From a virus: a stretch of DNA of 64,000 nt. Shown here one piece after another: positions 1 to 7,448 of the stretch; position 1 is the stretch's first letter, and every line of letters starts with the position of its first letter. The stretch is from positions 1 through 64,000 of IMG/VR virus record IMGVR_UViG_3300042904_000073; one strand, given 5' to 3'. The notes below the pieces were generated by a model. The model was not told where the DNA came from, searched no databases, and saw only the letters and a program-made list of their open reading frames with translations. The position numbers and the translations under genes are program-made.

Positions 1-485
1 AGTTGACGGAAGACGCGGAGAGCGGCAAAGGCCTGTTCAAAGGCGTGCGTGTCCACTCTGTGGTAGCTGGTTCAAAGTCCACGGCCAAGGACAAGTCCGG
101 TGAGCTTGGCTTCATGAACAAGCGGTCAGAACTGTGGTGGACCATGCGCGAGCGCCTGGAGCCCGGCTCTGGCTACAACGTGATGCTGCCGGATGATCCC
201 AAGCTGATCGGCGAGCTTACTACCCCTACCTGGAAGCTGATGGACGGGGCAGGTGAGTTCAAAGGCCGGATTGCCGTTGAGAAGAAAGACGACATTCGGA
301 AGCGGCTCAAGGGCAAGTCCACCGACGCAGCGGACTCGGCCATCATCGTGCTTGGAGACGACACAGTGCCCGCCATCGAAGAGAGCGTGCGCGTGACAGT
401 CTCCGTGGACCCAAGAACCGGAACGAACTTCTATGACGCGCAGTCGCCGAGGCAGTGGCCTGGCTTCCGACCGAGGATTTGGTAA
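1..485 (+). CDS. terL: Terminase large subunit, C-terminal part (partial)
   Basis: The reading frame is open at the left edge, so only about the last 160 residues are present. The visible part matches the end of the RNase H-like nuclease domain of large terminases: FMNKRSELWW, then a P-x-W motif, and KSTDAADSA, whose Asp residues belong to the acidic nuclease centre in this family. The protein cuts concatemeric DNA and its missing N-terminal ATPase pumps the DNA into the prohead. It is followed without a gap (TAATG) by a small gene and then the portal gene, the usual packaging order. Confidence 0.8.
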   Translation, partial: LTEDAESGKGLFKGVRVHSVVAGSKSTAKDKSGELGFMNKRSELWWTMRERLEPGSGYNVMLPDDPKLIGELTTPTWKLMDGAGEFKGRIAVEKKDDIRKRLKGKSTDAADSAIIVLGDDTVPAIEESVRVTVSVDPRTGTNFYDAQSPRQWPGFRPRIW

Positions 486-814
486 TGAAGGAACCGCAAA
501 AGAGCACGCCACCGGAAGGTTGGTTCGTCAGGAACGAGGTAGGCCACAGGGGTGATATTACCTTTACAGTGATGAAGATGGTGCCGCGACAGCACCATCT
601 ACCGGCTGAAGAGACTGATCTGAAGCTTACAGTAAAGCGAGAAGCCGGATGGTTCCACAATCTGGTGTATGGCTCGTTCAACGAGCGAGTTGCCAGTGCC
701 ATGAGTAGGGCTCAAAAGAGGGCTTGGTCTCTGAACCAGGACTACAAGGCTTCCATGCAGCTTGCCTACGACATGATGCACCAGACGAAGAAGGCGAACC
801 CGCATGACGACTAG
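485..814 (+). CDS. Hypothetical protein between terminase and portal
   Basis: This 109-residue protein starts at the ATG that overlaps the terminase stop (TAATG), so it is probably translationally coupled. An upstream in-frame start at 455 exists but would overlap terL by 31 bases. The protein is basic and soluble, with no signal peptide, membrane segment or recognised motif. Its stop overlaps the portal start. Position suggests a packaging or portal-associated role, but no family is recognised. Confidence 0.75.
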   Translation: MKEPQKSTPPEGWFVRNEVGHRGDITFTVMKMVPRQHHLPAEETDLKLTVKREAGWFHNLVYGSFNERVASAMSRAQKRAWSLNQDYKASMQLAYDMMHQTKKANPHDD

Positions 815-2429
815 CGCACCTTGGGCCAGCGTGCCCGTATTCTATGGCGACCTTCACTCGCGGGAAACAGCGGGCGCGACCGACGCAGACCTGTACGCCT
901 TCCGGCGTCTCTCTGGTGACGGTGACCGGCCGGATTCTCTCGACCAGGGCACCTTCGAGCGATTCCAGCGGCTCTCTCTCTGGCTCTACTACCAGAACCC
1001 GCTCGCTCGCCGACTTAACGACGTGCCGACCGACATGGTTCTCGGCGCGGGCGTCAACATCGACGTGGAGAAGGTACGAGGCAAGGCCAAGAAGAACGGC
1101 GACCGGGTGAAGGAGCTAATCACTCGCTTCCTGGAACACCCGGCAAACGAGTTCGAGATTCGGCTGCCGAGCCTGTTCACGATGCTGAACACCACGGTTG
1201 GAGAGCTATTCCTGCCCGTGTTTGCCTCCCCGGAGAATGGGGACGTGGCAATCGGGTTCCTGGAGCATCACCTGGTCCAAGACGTGATCTGGAACCCGAA
1301 GAACCGGATGGAAGCTATCGCGGTGATCCAGCGTCCCCCGGCTCCGGGAGAGAAGCCGCTGTGGTGGAACGTAATCCGTGCCGAGCAAGGAGTGGACAAG
1401 CCCGAGTTTCCAGCGCACCCGTCGATCAAAGACCGGAAGAAGGCAGCAACCGACCGAGAGATTGTTCACACGGACGAGAACGCCGAGAACACGTCTGTCT
1501 CCAGGGCTCCACAGGACTATACCTACGCCGGGGAGATTTTCTACTTCAAGGCCAACGTGCTTGGCACCGGCCGGGGTAGATCAGCAATCGAGCCGACGCT
1601 CGACTGGCTGCACGCCTACGACAACTTCCTCTTCGGCGACCTGCGCAACGCGAACATGCAAGCAGCGTTCGTGTGGGACGTAACGATTGAAGATGCGGAC
1701 GTAGTAACGCTGAAGCAGCGTGCCGATGAAATCAGGCAGAATCCGCCACGACCGGGCGAGGTGAACTTCCACAACCAGAAGGAGAAGTGGGAGGCATTGT
1801 CTCCTAACCTGAATGCCGCAAGTCACACCGACCTCGGTATCCAGGTCAAGAAGATCATCGGCCTGGCGCTTGGGCTGCCGCCACACCTGATCGGCGCGGA
1901 GAACAACACCAATCGGACAAGTTCTATCTCCAGTGACATTCCGTTCCTGCGCCGGATGGAGCAGAAGCAGAAGGTGTTGCACTTCTTCGTCAAGACCATT
2001 CTGGACTACCAGCTTGACCAGAAGCGGCACGCAGGCATCCTGAAAGGGGCAGAGCGTCCGTATCCTTACCGGATCGTTCTTCCGTCCTTGACAGCCGGTG
2101 AAATGGTCGCTGTCGCTGAAGCTCTGGCGAACGTCACCACGGCCATCATCGCGGCGATGGAGAGTGGCGTCACTTCTCTGGCTGACGCCCGGCGCATCTG
2201 GTACGCTTACGGGCTCCAGGAAGCGGACATTCCCGAAGGCCTGGAAGATCAGGTCAAGCAGGAGCGGAAAGATGGATTGCTGCCTGATCCGGTCCAGCTA
2301 AAGAAGGACGAAATGGAGCTAAAGGCAAAACAGCCTGCCGCTCCGGGAGCAGCGTCAGCATCCGGTAGAACCGTGGTCCGAGCCAAAACCGGGCAAGGCG
2401 CACCTAGAGCCGCACAGCGCGGAAAGTAG
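804..2429 (+). CDS. Portal protein
   Basis: The 541-residue length and sequence features fit siphophage portal proteins, the dodecameric ring at the unique capsid vertex through which DNA enters and leaves. Visible features are an N-terminal FERFQRLSLW/YYQNPLARR segment, GRGRSAIEPTLDWLHAYDN near residue 255 typical of the portal core, and a C-terminal Ala/Pro-rich basic tail. The ATG start overlaps the preceding stop. A strong terminator follows. The order terL, small gene, portal, protease/capsid supports the call. Confidence 0.88.
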   Translation: MTTSAPWASVPVFYGDLHSRETAGATDADLYAFRRLSGDGDRPDSLDQGTFERFQRLSLWLYYQNPLARRLNDVPTDMVLGAGVNIDVEKVRGKAKKNGDRVKELITRFLEHPANEFEIRLPSLFTMLNTTVGELFLPVFASPENGDVAIGFLEHHLVQDVIWNPKNRMEAIAVIQRPPAPGEKPLWWNVIRAEQGVDKPEFPAHPSIKDRKKAATDREIVHTDENAENTSVSRAPQDYTYAGEIFYFKANVLGTGRGRSAIEPTLDWLHAYDNFLFGDLRNANMQAAFVWDVTIEDADVVTLKQRADEIRQNPPRPGEVNFHNQKEKWEALSPNLNAASHTDLGIQVKKIIGLALGLPPHLIGAENNTNRTSSISSDIPFLRRMEQKQKVLHFFVKTILDYQLDQKRHAGILKGAERPYPYRIVLPSLTAGEMVAVAEALANVTTAIIAAMESGVTSLADARRIWYAYGLQEADIPEGLEDQVKQERKDGLLPDPVQLKKDEMELKAKQPAAPGAASASGRTVVRAKTGQGAPRAAQRGK

Positions 2430-2443
2430 TCACGGAAAATAAA

Positions 2444-2487
2444 GGAGCCAGTTTTTCGGGAAACCGCTAAAACTGGCTCCTTCTTCA
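2444..2487 (+). terminator. Rho-independent terminator after portal
   Basis: A perfect 12-bp stem (2444-2455 with 2469-2480, GGAGCCAGTTTT) with a 13-base loop is followed by TTCTT. It separates the packaging genes from the capsid gene, probably modulating the ratio of portal to capsid transcripts. Confidence 0.85.
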
Positions 2488-2533
2488 CTCCGATAAGTCA
2501 CGTTGTAGGGCAACGACTTTTTGGAGTGTCCCC

Positions 2534-5134
2534 GTGGACCTAGAACGCATTCGAGAATCTATCGCCGCAGAGTTGCTGCCGGAATTCGACGCTATGTTGG
2601 CGTCGGTTCAGGAAGCCTCTTTCGGCGAACTGGATCAGAACGATCTGGACACCAAGCTCCGGTCTGCGCTACGCGAGAAGCTGAAGGCCGAGAACCCGAC
2701 TTCCAGCGGTTACAACTACGCCTACGTGCGTGCCGTCTTCCAGACGTTCTTCGTCGCTCGGGAAGAGTGGTACGACGGAACCGAGTTCAAGTCCGGCTAT
2801 TACAAGCGGCCTTACTCGGTGAGCGGCACCACCGTAACGGTTGGTGATCGTGGAATTTCCGTCGAGTTGGCCTGGGTAGCCGCTCTGGAAAGTGCGCTGG
2901 AAAGCGTGCTGTCCGACGAGCAGAAGGAGCAGCGGGCCGAGGTAGTGCAGCGTGCCGCAGAAGCGGACGATCTGCTGCGCACCGTAGCTCGCGTTGAGCC
3001 GACGCAGGAAGCACTAGCGGTTGACGCCCCGCTGATCGACGCCATTGAGAATTCCGGTTCTCTCGCTGACGCGAGTTTCAATACCGGAGTGATCGAAGGA
3101 ATCATCCCGATCAAGCCGGGTGTGAGCAAGAACCGCAAGCATTACCCGGCCGAAGTGCTGAAGCGCGACGTGCGCGTGTTCGAGGGACTGCCGGTCTTTT
3201 ATGACCATCAGGACCCGACGCAGCCGAAGCCGCTAAAGAACGTGATCGGCGTTCTCGAAAATGCACGATGGGACGAGACTGCTGGTGTCCCGCGAGCCGA
3301 TCTTCGCTACCCGAATTCGATGGAAGCCGTGGTGGGCGAAATCCGAGAGAAGCACAAGCTACTCGGCGGCGACCGGGTAGGCTTCTCCATCGACATGAAA
3401 GTCAAAGCCAAGGTCGGGCGGCACCAGGGAATGGTTGTCCACTCGGTCGAGGCAATGATCGGTGGCCCCGGAGCGTCTACGGACGTTGTTTTCAACCCCG
3501 CCGCTGGCGGCACTTTCGACAAAGCTCTGGAAGCAGAGCAGGAAACCAAGGAGACGGGCATGACCCCCGAAGAACTGGCTGCACTACAGAAGGCGACCGA
3601 AGCCGACATTCGGGCGGCACGGCCCGACCTGTTCCCCGCCGTTCAGGCGGCGACGACCACTCCTCCGGCTACCCAGGCGGCTCCGGCCGTTGAGACGGTG
3701 AGCATGGAGACCATCGACCAGCGCATCGAGGCTCGCGTGGCTCGGATGGTCAACGAGCAGACCTTCCGCACCCGCGTGACCGAGAGCGGCCTGCCGCAGC
3801 GCGTCCAGGAAGCGATGCTCCGCGATGCCGAGACCAAGGACTTCAATCCGCAGTTCACCGAGAGCATCTACTCCGACTGGAGCAACATCGCTGCGGCTGG
3901 TGCCGGTGGCGTGCAGGTGAACGTTCCGGGTGCCAACGGCAGCATGGGTCGCCTCTCGGTGACCGAGAACGCCGACATTCGCTATGCCCGGCTGCTCGGC
4001 GCGGGTCTCCAGCAGGATCAGGAAGTCAACGGTCGCCGCGTGAAGCGGTTCACCAGCTTCCGCGAGGCGGTTCTGGCCTTCCGGCCCGACCTGGCTCCGA
4101 TGATCTGGAGCAACCCGAACCAGTTCGCCCTCGAATCCCTGGACCTGCTCCATTGGGGCGGCGGCGAGTTGGGCCACAAGATGGACCACACGGCGACCGA
4201 GGCCATCATGTCCACCACGTTCAACCTGGCGTGGGCCGACGTGATGAACAAGGTGCTGGCGCGGGAAATGGCCGACCCGAACCTGTCCACCTGGCGCGAC
4301 CTGGTGTCGGACTTCGTGTCCTTCTCCGACCTGACCAACACGAAGAAGATCATCCGCGTGGGCGACTACCCGGATATTGACGACGTGTCCGAGGGTGCGC
4401 CCTACCAGTTCATCGACACTCCCGGCGAGGAGAAGGTCGAGTTCGGGATCGGCAAGAAGGGTAACCTGGAGAAGTTCACCTGGGAAGCCGCTCTGGCCGA
4501 CGACCTGTCGGTGCTGGCCCGCATCCCTCGGAAGCTCGCTCTGGCGTGGGCCTGGACGGTCTACCGCTTCGTCTACAGCCTGCTCACCGCGAACAGCGGC
4601 GACGGTGCGACGATGGACTACGACTCCAAGGAGTTGTTCCACGCCGACCACAACAACGCCAGCGACACGGCGTTCAGCGTAAGCGCCCTCCTGACGGTCT
4701 GCGGCTACATGACCGAGCAGAAGGACATTACGCAGGACAACCCCAAGCTCTACGAGCCGAAGTACCTCTGCTACTCGAACAACGTGGCGATGAAGGCCGC
4801 AATCTTCGAGGCGCTTCGCTCCGAGTTCAAGGTGGACGGCACGGCCGCGCAGATCAACCTGCCGAACGTGCTGCGCGAGATTTTCAACCTGGAGCCGCGT
4901 CCGGTCTACTACCCGAACGGAAGCGCCACCCGGTGGGAAGTCGTGGCCGATCCGCGAGCAGCGCAGACCCTTGCGGTCGGCTTCCTCCACGGCAACGAGA
5001 ACCCGGAAATCTTCGTGCAGGACATGGAGCGGGTCGGCAGCGTGTTCAACAGCGACCAGATCACCTACAAGATCCGTGGCACCATCGGCGCGGACGTGAT
5101 CGACCACCGCTCCTTCGCTCGCGGCCGGAAGTAA
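2534..5134 (+). CDS. Prohead protease / scaffold / major capsid fusion protein
   Basis: A single 866-residue frame joins functions normally on two or three genes. Residues 1-150 form an N-terminal region of unknown role. Residues about 175-330 resemble a phage prohead protease, with GLPVFYDHQ (candidate catalytic His near 224) and RVGFSIDMK (candidate Ser near 285). Residues about 340-460 are an Ala/Glu-rich linker starting MTPEELAAL, suited to a scaffold. Residues about 470-866 resemble Mu-like or HK97-like major head subunits (ELFHADHNN, NLEPRPVYYP). The GTG start follows TTGGAGTG. Such fusions are known in other phages. An internal in-frame start at 3560 may yield scaffold plus capsid alone. 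Confidence 0.8.
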   Translation: MDLERIRESIAAELLPEFDAMLASVQEASFGELDQNDLDTKLRSALREKLKAENPTSSGYNYAYVRAVFQTFFVAREEWYDGTEFKSGYYKRPYSVSGTTVTVGDRGISVELAWVAALESALESVLSDEQKEQRAEVVQRAAEADDLLRTVARVEPTQEALAVDAPLIDAIENSGSLADASFNTGVIEGIIPIKPGVSKNRKHYPAEVLKRDVRVFEGLPVFYDHQDPTQPKPLKNVIGVLENARWDETAGVPRADLRYPNSMEAVVGEIREKHKLLGGDRVGFSIDMKVKAKVGRHQGMVVHSVEAMIGGPGASTDVVFNPAAGGTFDKALEAEQETKETGMTPEELAALQKATEADIRAARPDLFPAVQAATTTPPATQAAPAVETVSMETIDQRIEARVARMVNEQTFRTRVTESGLPQRVQEAMLRDAETKDFNPQFTESIYSDWSNIAAAGAGGVQVNVPGANGSMGRLSVTENADIRYARLLGAGLQQDQEVNGRRVKRFTSFREAVLAFRPDLAPMIWSNPNQFALESLDLLHWGGGELGHKMDHTATEAIMSTTFNLAWADVMNKVLAREMADPNLSTWRDLVSDFVSFSDLTNTKKIIRVGDYPDIDDVSEGAPYQFIDTPGEEKVEFGIGKKGNLEKFTWEAALADDLSVLARIPRKLALAWAWTVYRFVYSLLTANSGDGATMDYDSKELFHADHNNASDTAFSVSALLTVCGYMTEQKDITQDNPKLYEPKYLCYSNNVAMKAAIFEALRSEFKVDGTAAQINLPNVLREIFNLEPRPVYYPNGSATRWEVVADPRAAQTLAVGFLHGNENPEIFVQDMERVGSVFNSDQITYKIRGTIGADVIDHRSFARGRK
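3548..3562 (+). promoter_or_regulatory. Internal ribosome binding site and ATG inside the capsid fusion
   Basis: AAGGAG (3548-3553) lies 6 bases before an in-frame ATG (3560-3562). Initiation here would give a 524-residue scaffold plus capsid protein without the protease, analogous to the nested C/Nu3 arrangement of lambda. The sequence signals are clear; use of the site is inferred. Confidence 0.5.
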
Positions 5135-5152
5135 GCCCGGCACCGGAAACCA

Positions 5153-5180
5153 GGGGCTCCTTCGGGAGCCCCGCCTTTCC
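5153..5180 (+). terminator. Terminator with UUCG loop after capsid
   Basis: GGGGCTCC (5153-5160), a TTCG tetraloop and GGAGCCCC (5165-5172) form a very stable hairpin followed by GCCTTTCC. It lies between the capsid fusion and the next small head gene. Confidence 0.8.
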
Positions 5181-5220
5181 CAAGTCAGCAATCAACTAAA
5201 GGCCAGATCAGGAGAACGAC

Positions 5221-5634
5221 ATGCTCGGACAGCTTCCCGGTATCTTCTACACCACGCATACCCTTCCCGCGTCCGCGAGCGGCGAGAATACGGCTTACAA
5301 GGTCGTGGCCCCGAATCCGTTCCAGAGCGAGTATGCGAAGGTCGCCAGCATCGAACACGTCCCCATCGAGACCGTGACCGGGGACAACACGAACACGACC
5401 AACTTCAACGCCGACCTCGTGAACGGCACCGAAATCGCCAACAAGGACTACCCGACCGGCGAGAGTGCGGCTCGCGGCGTGGCCGAGGCGTTCACCTTCA
5501 CGGGCACGGCCGCGCAGCGCCGGATCGCGCCGGGTGGTGCCATCCTGATCGAGACCGAAGAGGTGGGCACGCAGCCCGCACGCGCCCACGGGCACGTCAT
5601 TCGGATCGGCTGGAAGGCAGACGGCCTGGCGTAA
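5221..5634 (+). CDS. Small head protein, possible capsid decoration protein
   Basis: This 137-residue protein has a clear start (AGGAGAACGAC before ATG) and sits directly after the major capsid gene between two terminators, the usual place of decoration or cement proteins. It contains Thr/Ala-rich beta-type sequence (GENTAYKVVAPN, GGAILIETEEV) and no membrane segment. The isolated transcription unit suggests high expression. Family membership is not recognised; the decoration role rests on position and size. Confidence 0.6.
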   Translation: MLGQLPGIFYTTHTLPASASGENTAYKVVAPNPFQSEYAKVASIEHVPIETVTGDNTNTTNFNADLVNGTEIANKDYPTGESAARGVAEAFTFTGTAAQRRIAPGGAILIETEEVGTQPARAHGHVIRIGWKADGLA

Positions 5635-5663
5635 GCCGGATCGACAACTGAAGACGCAGGGAG

Positions 5664-5695
5664 CCCCGCAGCCTAAAGCTGCGGGGTTTCTTGTT
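5664..5695 (+). terminator. Rho-independent terminator
   Basis: CCCCGCAGC (5664-5672) pairs with GCTGCGGGG (5678-5686) around a CTAAA loop, followed by TTTCTTGTT. This is a canonical intrinsic terminator. Confidence 0.9.
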
Positions 5696-5723
5696 ACGAG
5701 AATGGATACAGGAGGCCAGTGAA

Positions 5724-6056
5724 ATGATTGACGATCCGAAGTCTCGAAGACTGGTGAATGAGCGTGTGCGTCCTCTTTGCGATGCCGCGCAGCAGACGTT
5801 CCGTGGGGCGATGCACCTGATCGCCGAAATGGACAGCCTGGCCGCTACCGGCGTGCCGCTGGAGAGCTACATTCCGAACACGGATGAAGTGATCTTGGAC
5901 GGCTCCGAGGAAGACGGTCGTGTCCCTCTTACCGGCGCAGACGTACATCGAGTGATCGGTTTCTTCCGTGAACTGATCGTGGACTTGAATTCCAGCCAGC
6001 AGCTTCCGCTGGCAACGATCAACAAGGCAGCGGTAAACGGTCAGCCGCGCTTCTAA
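5724..6056 (+). CDS. Hypothetical head-module protein
   Basis: The ATG at 5724 is chosen because GGAGG lies 8 bases upstream; the longer frame from 5691 would start inside the terminator. The 110-residue product is acidic and likely helical (RLVNERVRPLCDAAQQ, VHRVIGFFRELIVDL), with no membrane segment. It lies between the putative decoration gene and a beta-helix protein. No family is recognised. Confidence 0.7.
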   Translation: MIDDPKSRRLVNERVRPLCDAAQQTFRGAMHLIAEMDSLAATGVPLESYIPNTDEVILDGSEEDGRVPLTGADVHRVIGFFRELIVDLNSSQQLPLATINKAAVNGQPRF

Positions 6057-6069
6057 TCCAGGTTGAACT

Positions 6070-7437
6070 GTGGCAGAACCGAAGATCAAGTTCAATTCCA
6101 GCGGAAGCGATACGCAGGCATCCGGGGCAGGACCAGGCGACGGCACTACTTCAGGCACGGCGCTCTTTGGTACTGCTACCGCTCACACGTCTGGTGCTGC
6201 GTCTACCACTATTCAGCTTCCGGCTGGCACTGACCTATCCAATGTTCCCACTGATGGTAGCGCAGCCGTATACCTCGCTACTGCTTCAGGTCGTCGTTTC
6301 TCGAAGATCACCGCGAAAGACGATACTAATGACACGATTACTGTAGCTGACAGTTTTACAATTGCCGCGCCTGGTGTTGATTGGGCTATTGGTGGAAAAC
6401 GAGCCACTCTTGACCACGCTGGCTCTAGGCAGCTAGGAGCAGACATAAAGTCGGGCTGGTGGATTTGCATTGAAACAGCACAATCCATTAACACTACTAC
6501 TTTCACTATCTCTTCAAGCGGTTCCACTTCTTCTCCTGGGTGGATCATAGTGACTGGAAATAGCCGATCTGACCGTGCATTGATTACTGGCACGTTCAAC
6601 GGCAGGTCTATTTCCTGCACTGGCGTTCGCATTGTAGTTCGCTGGCTTTGCTTCGACAACACTCACGCTACCAAGACCGCCTCTGCTGGTCTTTATCAGT
6701 CTAACACGACGAGTGAGTTCAAAGTCTTTGAATGTAAGTTCGGCGATGCTACTAACAAACTCTGGAGAGGAATTGACTGCGCTGCTACCCCTTCGTACGA
6801 AATCAGGGGGTGTGAGTTCTGCTACCTAACCGGCGTTGCGCTCCGCGGTCAGTTTGCCGGTTCTGGAATCACCTGGTCAGACTGCGACTTCCATCACAAC
6901 ACGTTCACCAACGTGACCGATACTGACGGTGGAGGCGCATCTTATACGAGGTGCCGGTTCTGGGCAAACTCTGGCGTGCCGATCCTGGTGAACAGTAGTG
7001 GTGCTGCAAGTATCACTTACTGCATCTTTGATGGAAACGGGAGCCACGCTGTTAGCTGGAATGGCGGATCAAGCACACTTCTGGGTAGGCACATTTACGG
7101 CAACCAGTTTACCAATAACAGTGGATATGGCTTCAGGCTTTCCGCTCTGCCTACGAATTGGGATGCTGGACTAACTGAAATACTGGACTACAACAACTAC
7201 TACAACAACACTTCCGGCGCTCGACTAAATCTGCCAGCGGGCGCTCACGACAAGGCTGTAGACCCGGATTACGTTGACAGGGCTAATGGTGATTTCCGTT
7301 ACCAGAACTCTGCTCTCGACAACTCCGGTTTCTCGGCCAATCTCGCATACGGACCCATCATTGGGATGCTGCCCTACGGTGGCTCTGGCGGCAGCGGTGG
7401 CGGCAGCGACGTATTTTCCAGTCCGGTAATCAGGTAA
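6070..7437 (+). CDS. Right-handed beta-helix-like structural protein (head fibre candidate)
   Basis: The 455-residue product is rich in Ser, Thr, Gly and Asn with short recurring strand-and-turn segments (for example CKFGDATNKLWRGIDC, CDFHHNTFTNVTDTD, CIFDGNGSHAVSW), the pattern of pectate-lyase-type parallel beta-helices used in phage fibres and tailspikes. It ends in a Gly/Ser linker (GGSGGSGGGSD). GTG start at 6070. Codon use is visibly more AT-rich than in neighbouring genes, a sign of recent exchange. Its place among head genes rather than tail genes is odd. A polysaccharide-binding or -degrading role is possible, but no catalytic residues can be assigned. Confidence 0.6.
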   Translation: MAEPKIKFNSSGSDTQASGAGPGDGTTSGTALFGTATAHTSGAASTTIQLPAGTDLSNVPTDGSAAVYLATASGRRFSKITAKDDTNDTITVADSFTIAAPGVDWAIGGKRATLDHAGSRQLGADIKSGWWICIETAQSINTTTFTISSSGSTSSPGWIIVTGNSRSDRALITGTFNGRSISCTGVRIVVRWLCFDNTHATKTASAGLYQSNTTSEFKVFECKFGDATNKLWRGIDCAATPSYEIRGCEFCYLTGVALRGQFAGSGITWSDCDFHHNTFTNVTDTDGGGASYTRCRFWANSGVPILVNSSGAASITYCIFDGNGSHAVSWNGGSSTLLGRHIYGNQFTNNSGYGFRLSALPTNWDAGLTEILDYNNYYNNTSGARLNLPAGAHDKAVDPDYVDRANGDFRYQNSALDNSGFSANLAYGPIIGMLPYGGSGGSGGGSDVFSSPVIR

Positions 7438-7448
7438 GGGAGAATTGA

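Noticed and set aside
3584-5191. Long minus-strand frame of 535 codons under the capsid gene
   Set aside because: It is antisense to the clear capsid fusion in a high-GC third-position shadow, has no ribosome site, and gives a low-complexity His/Val-rich product.
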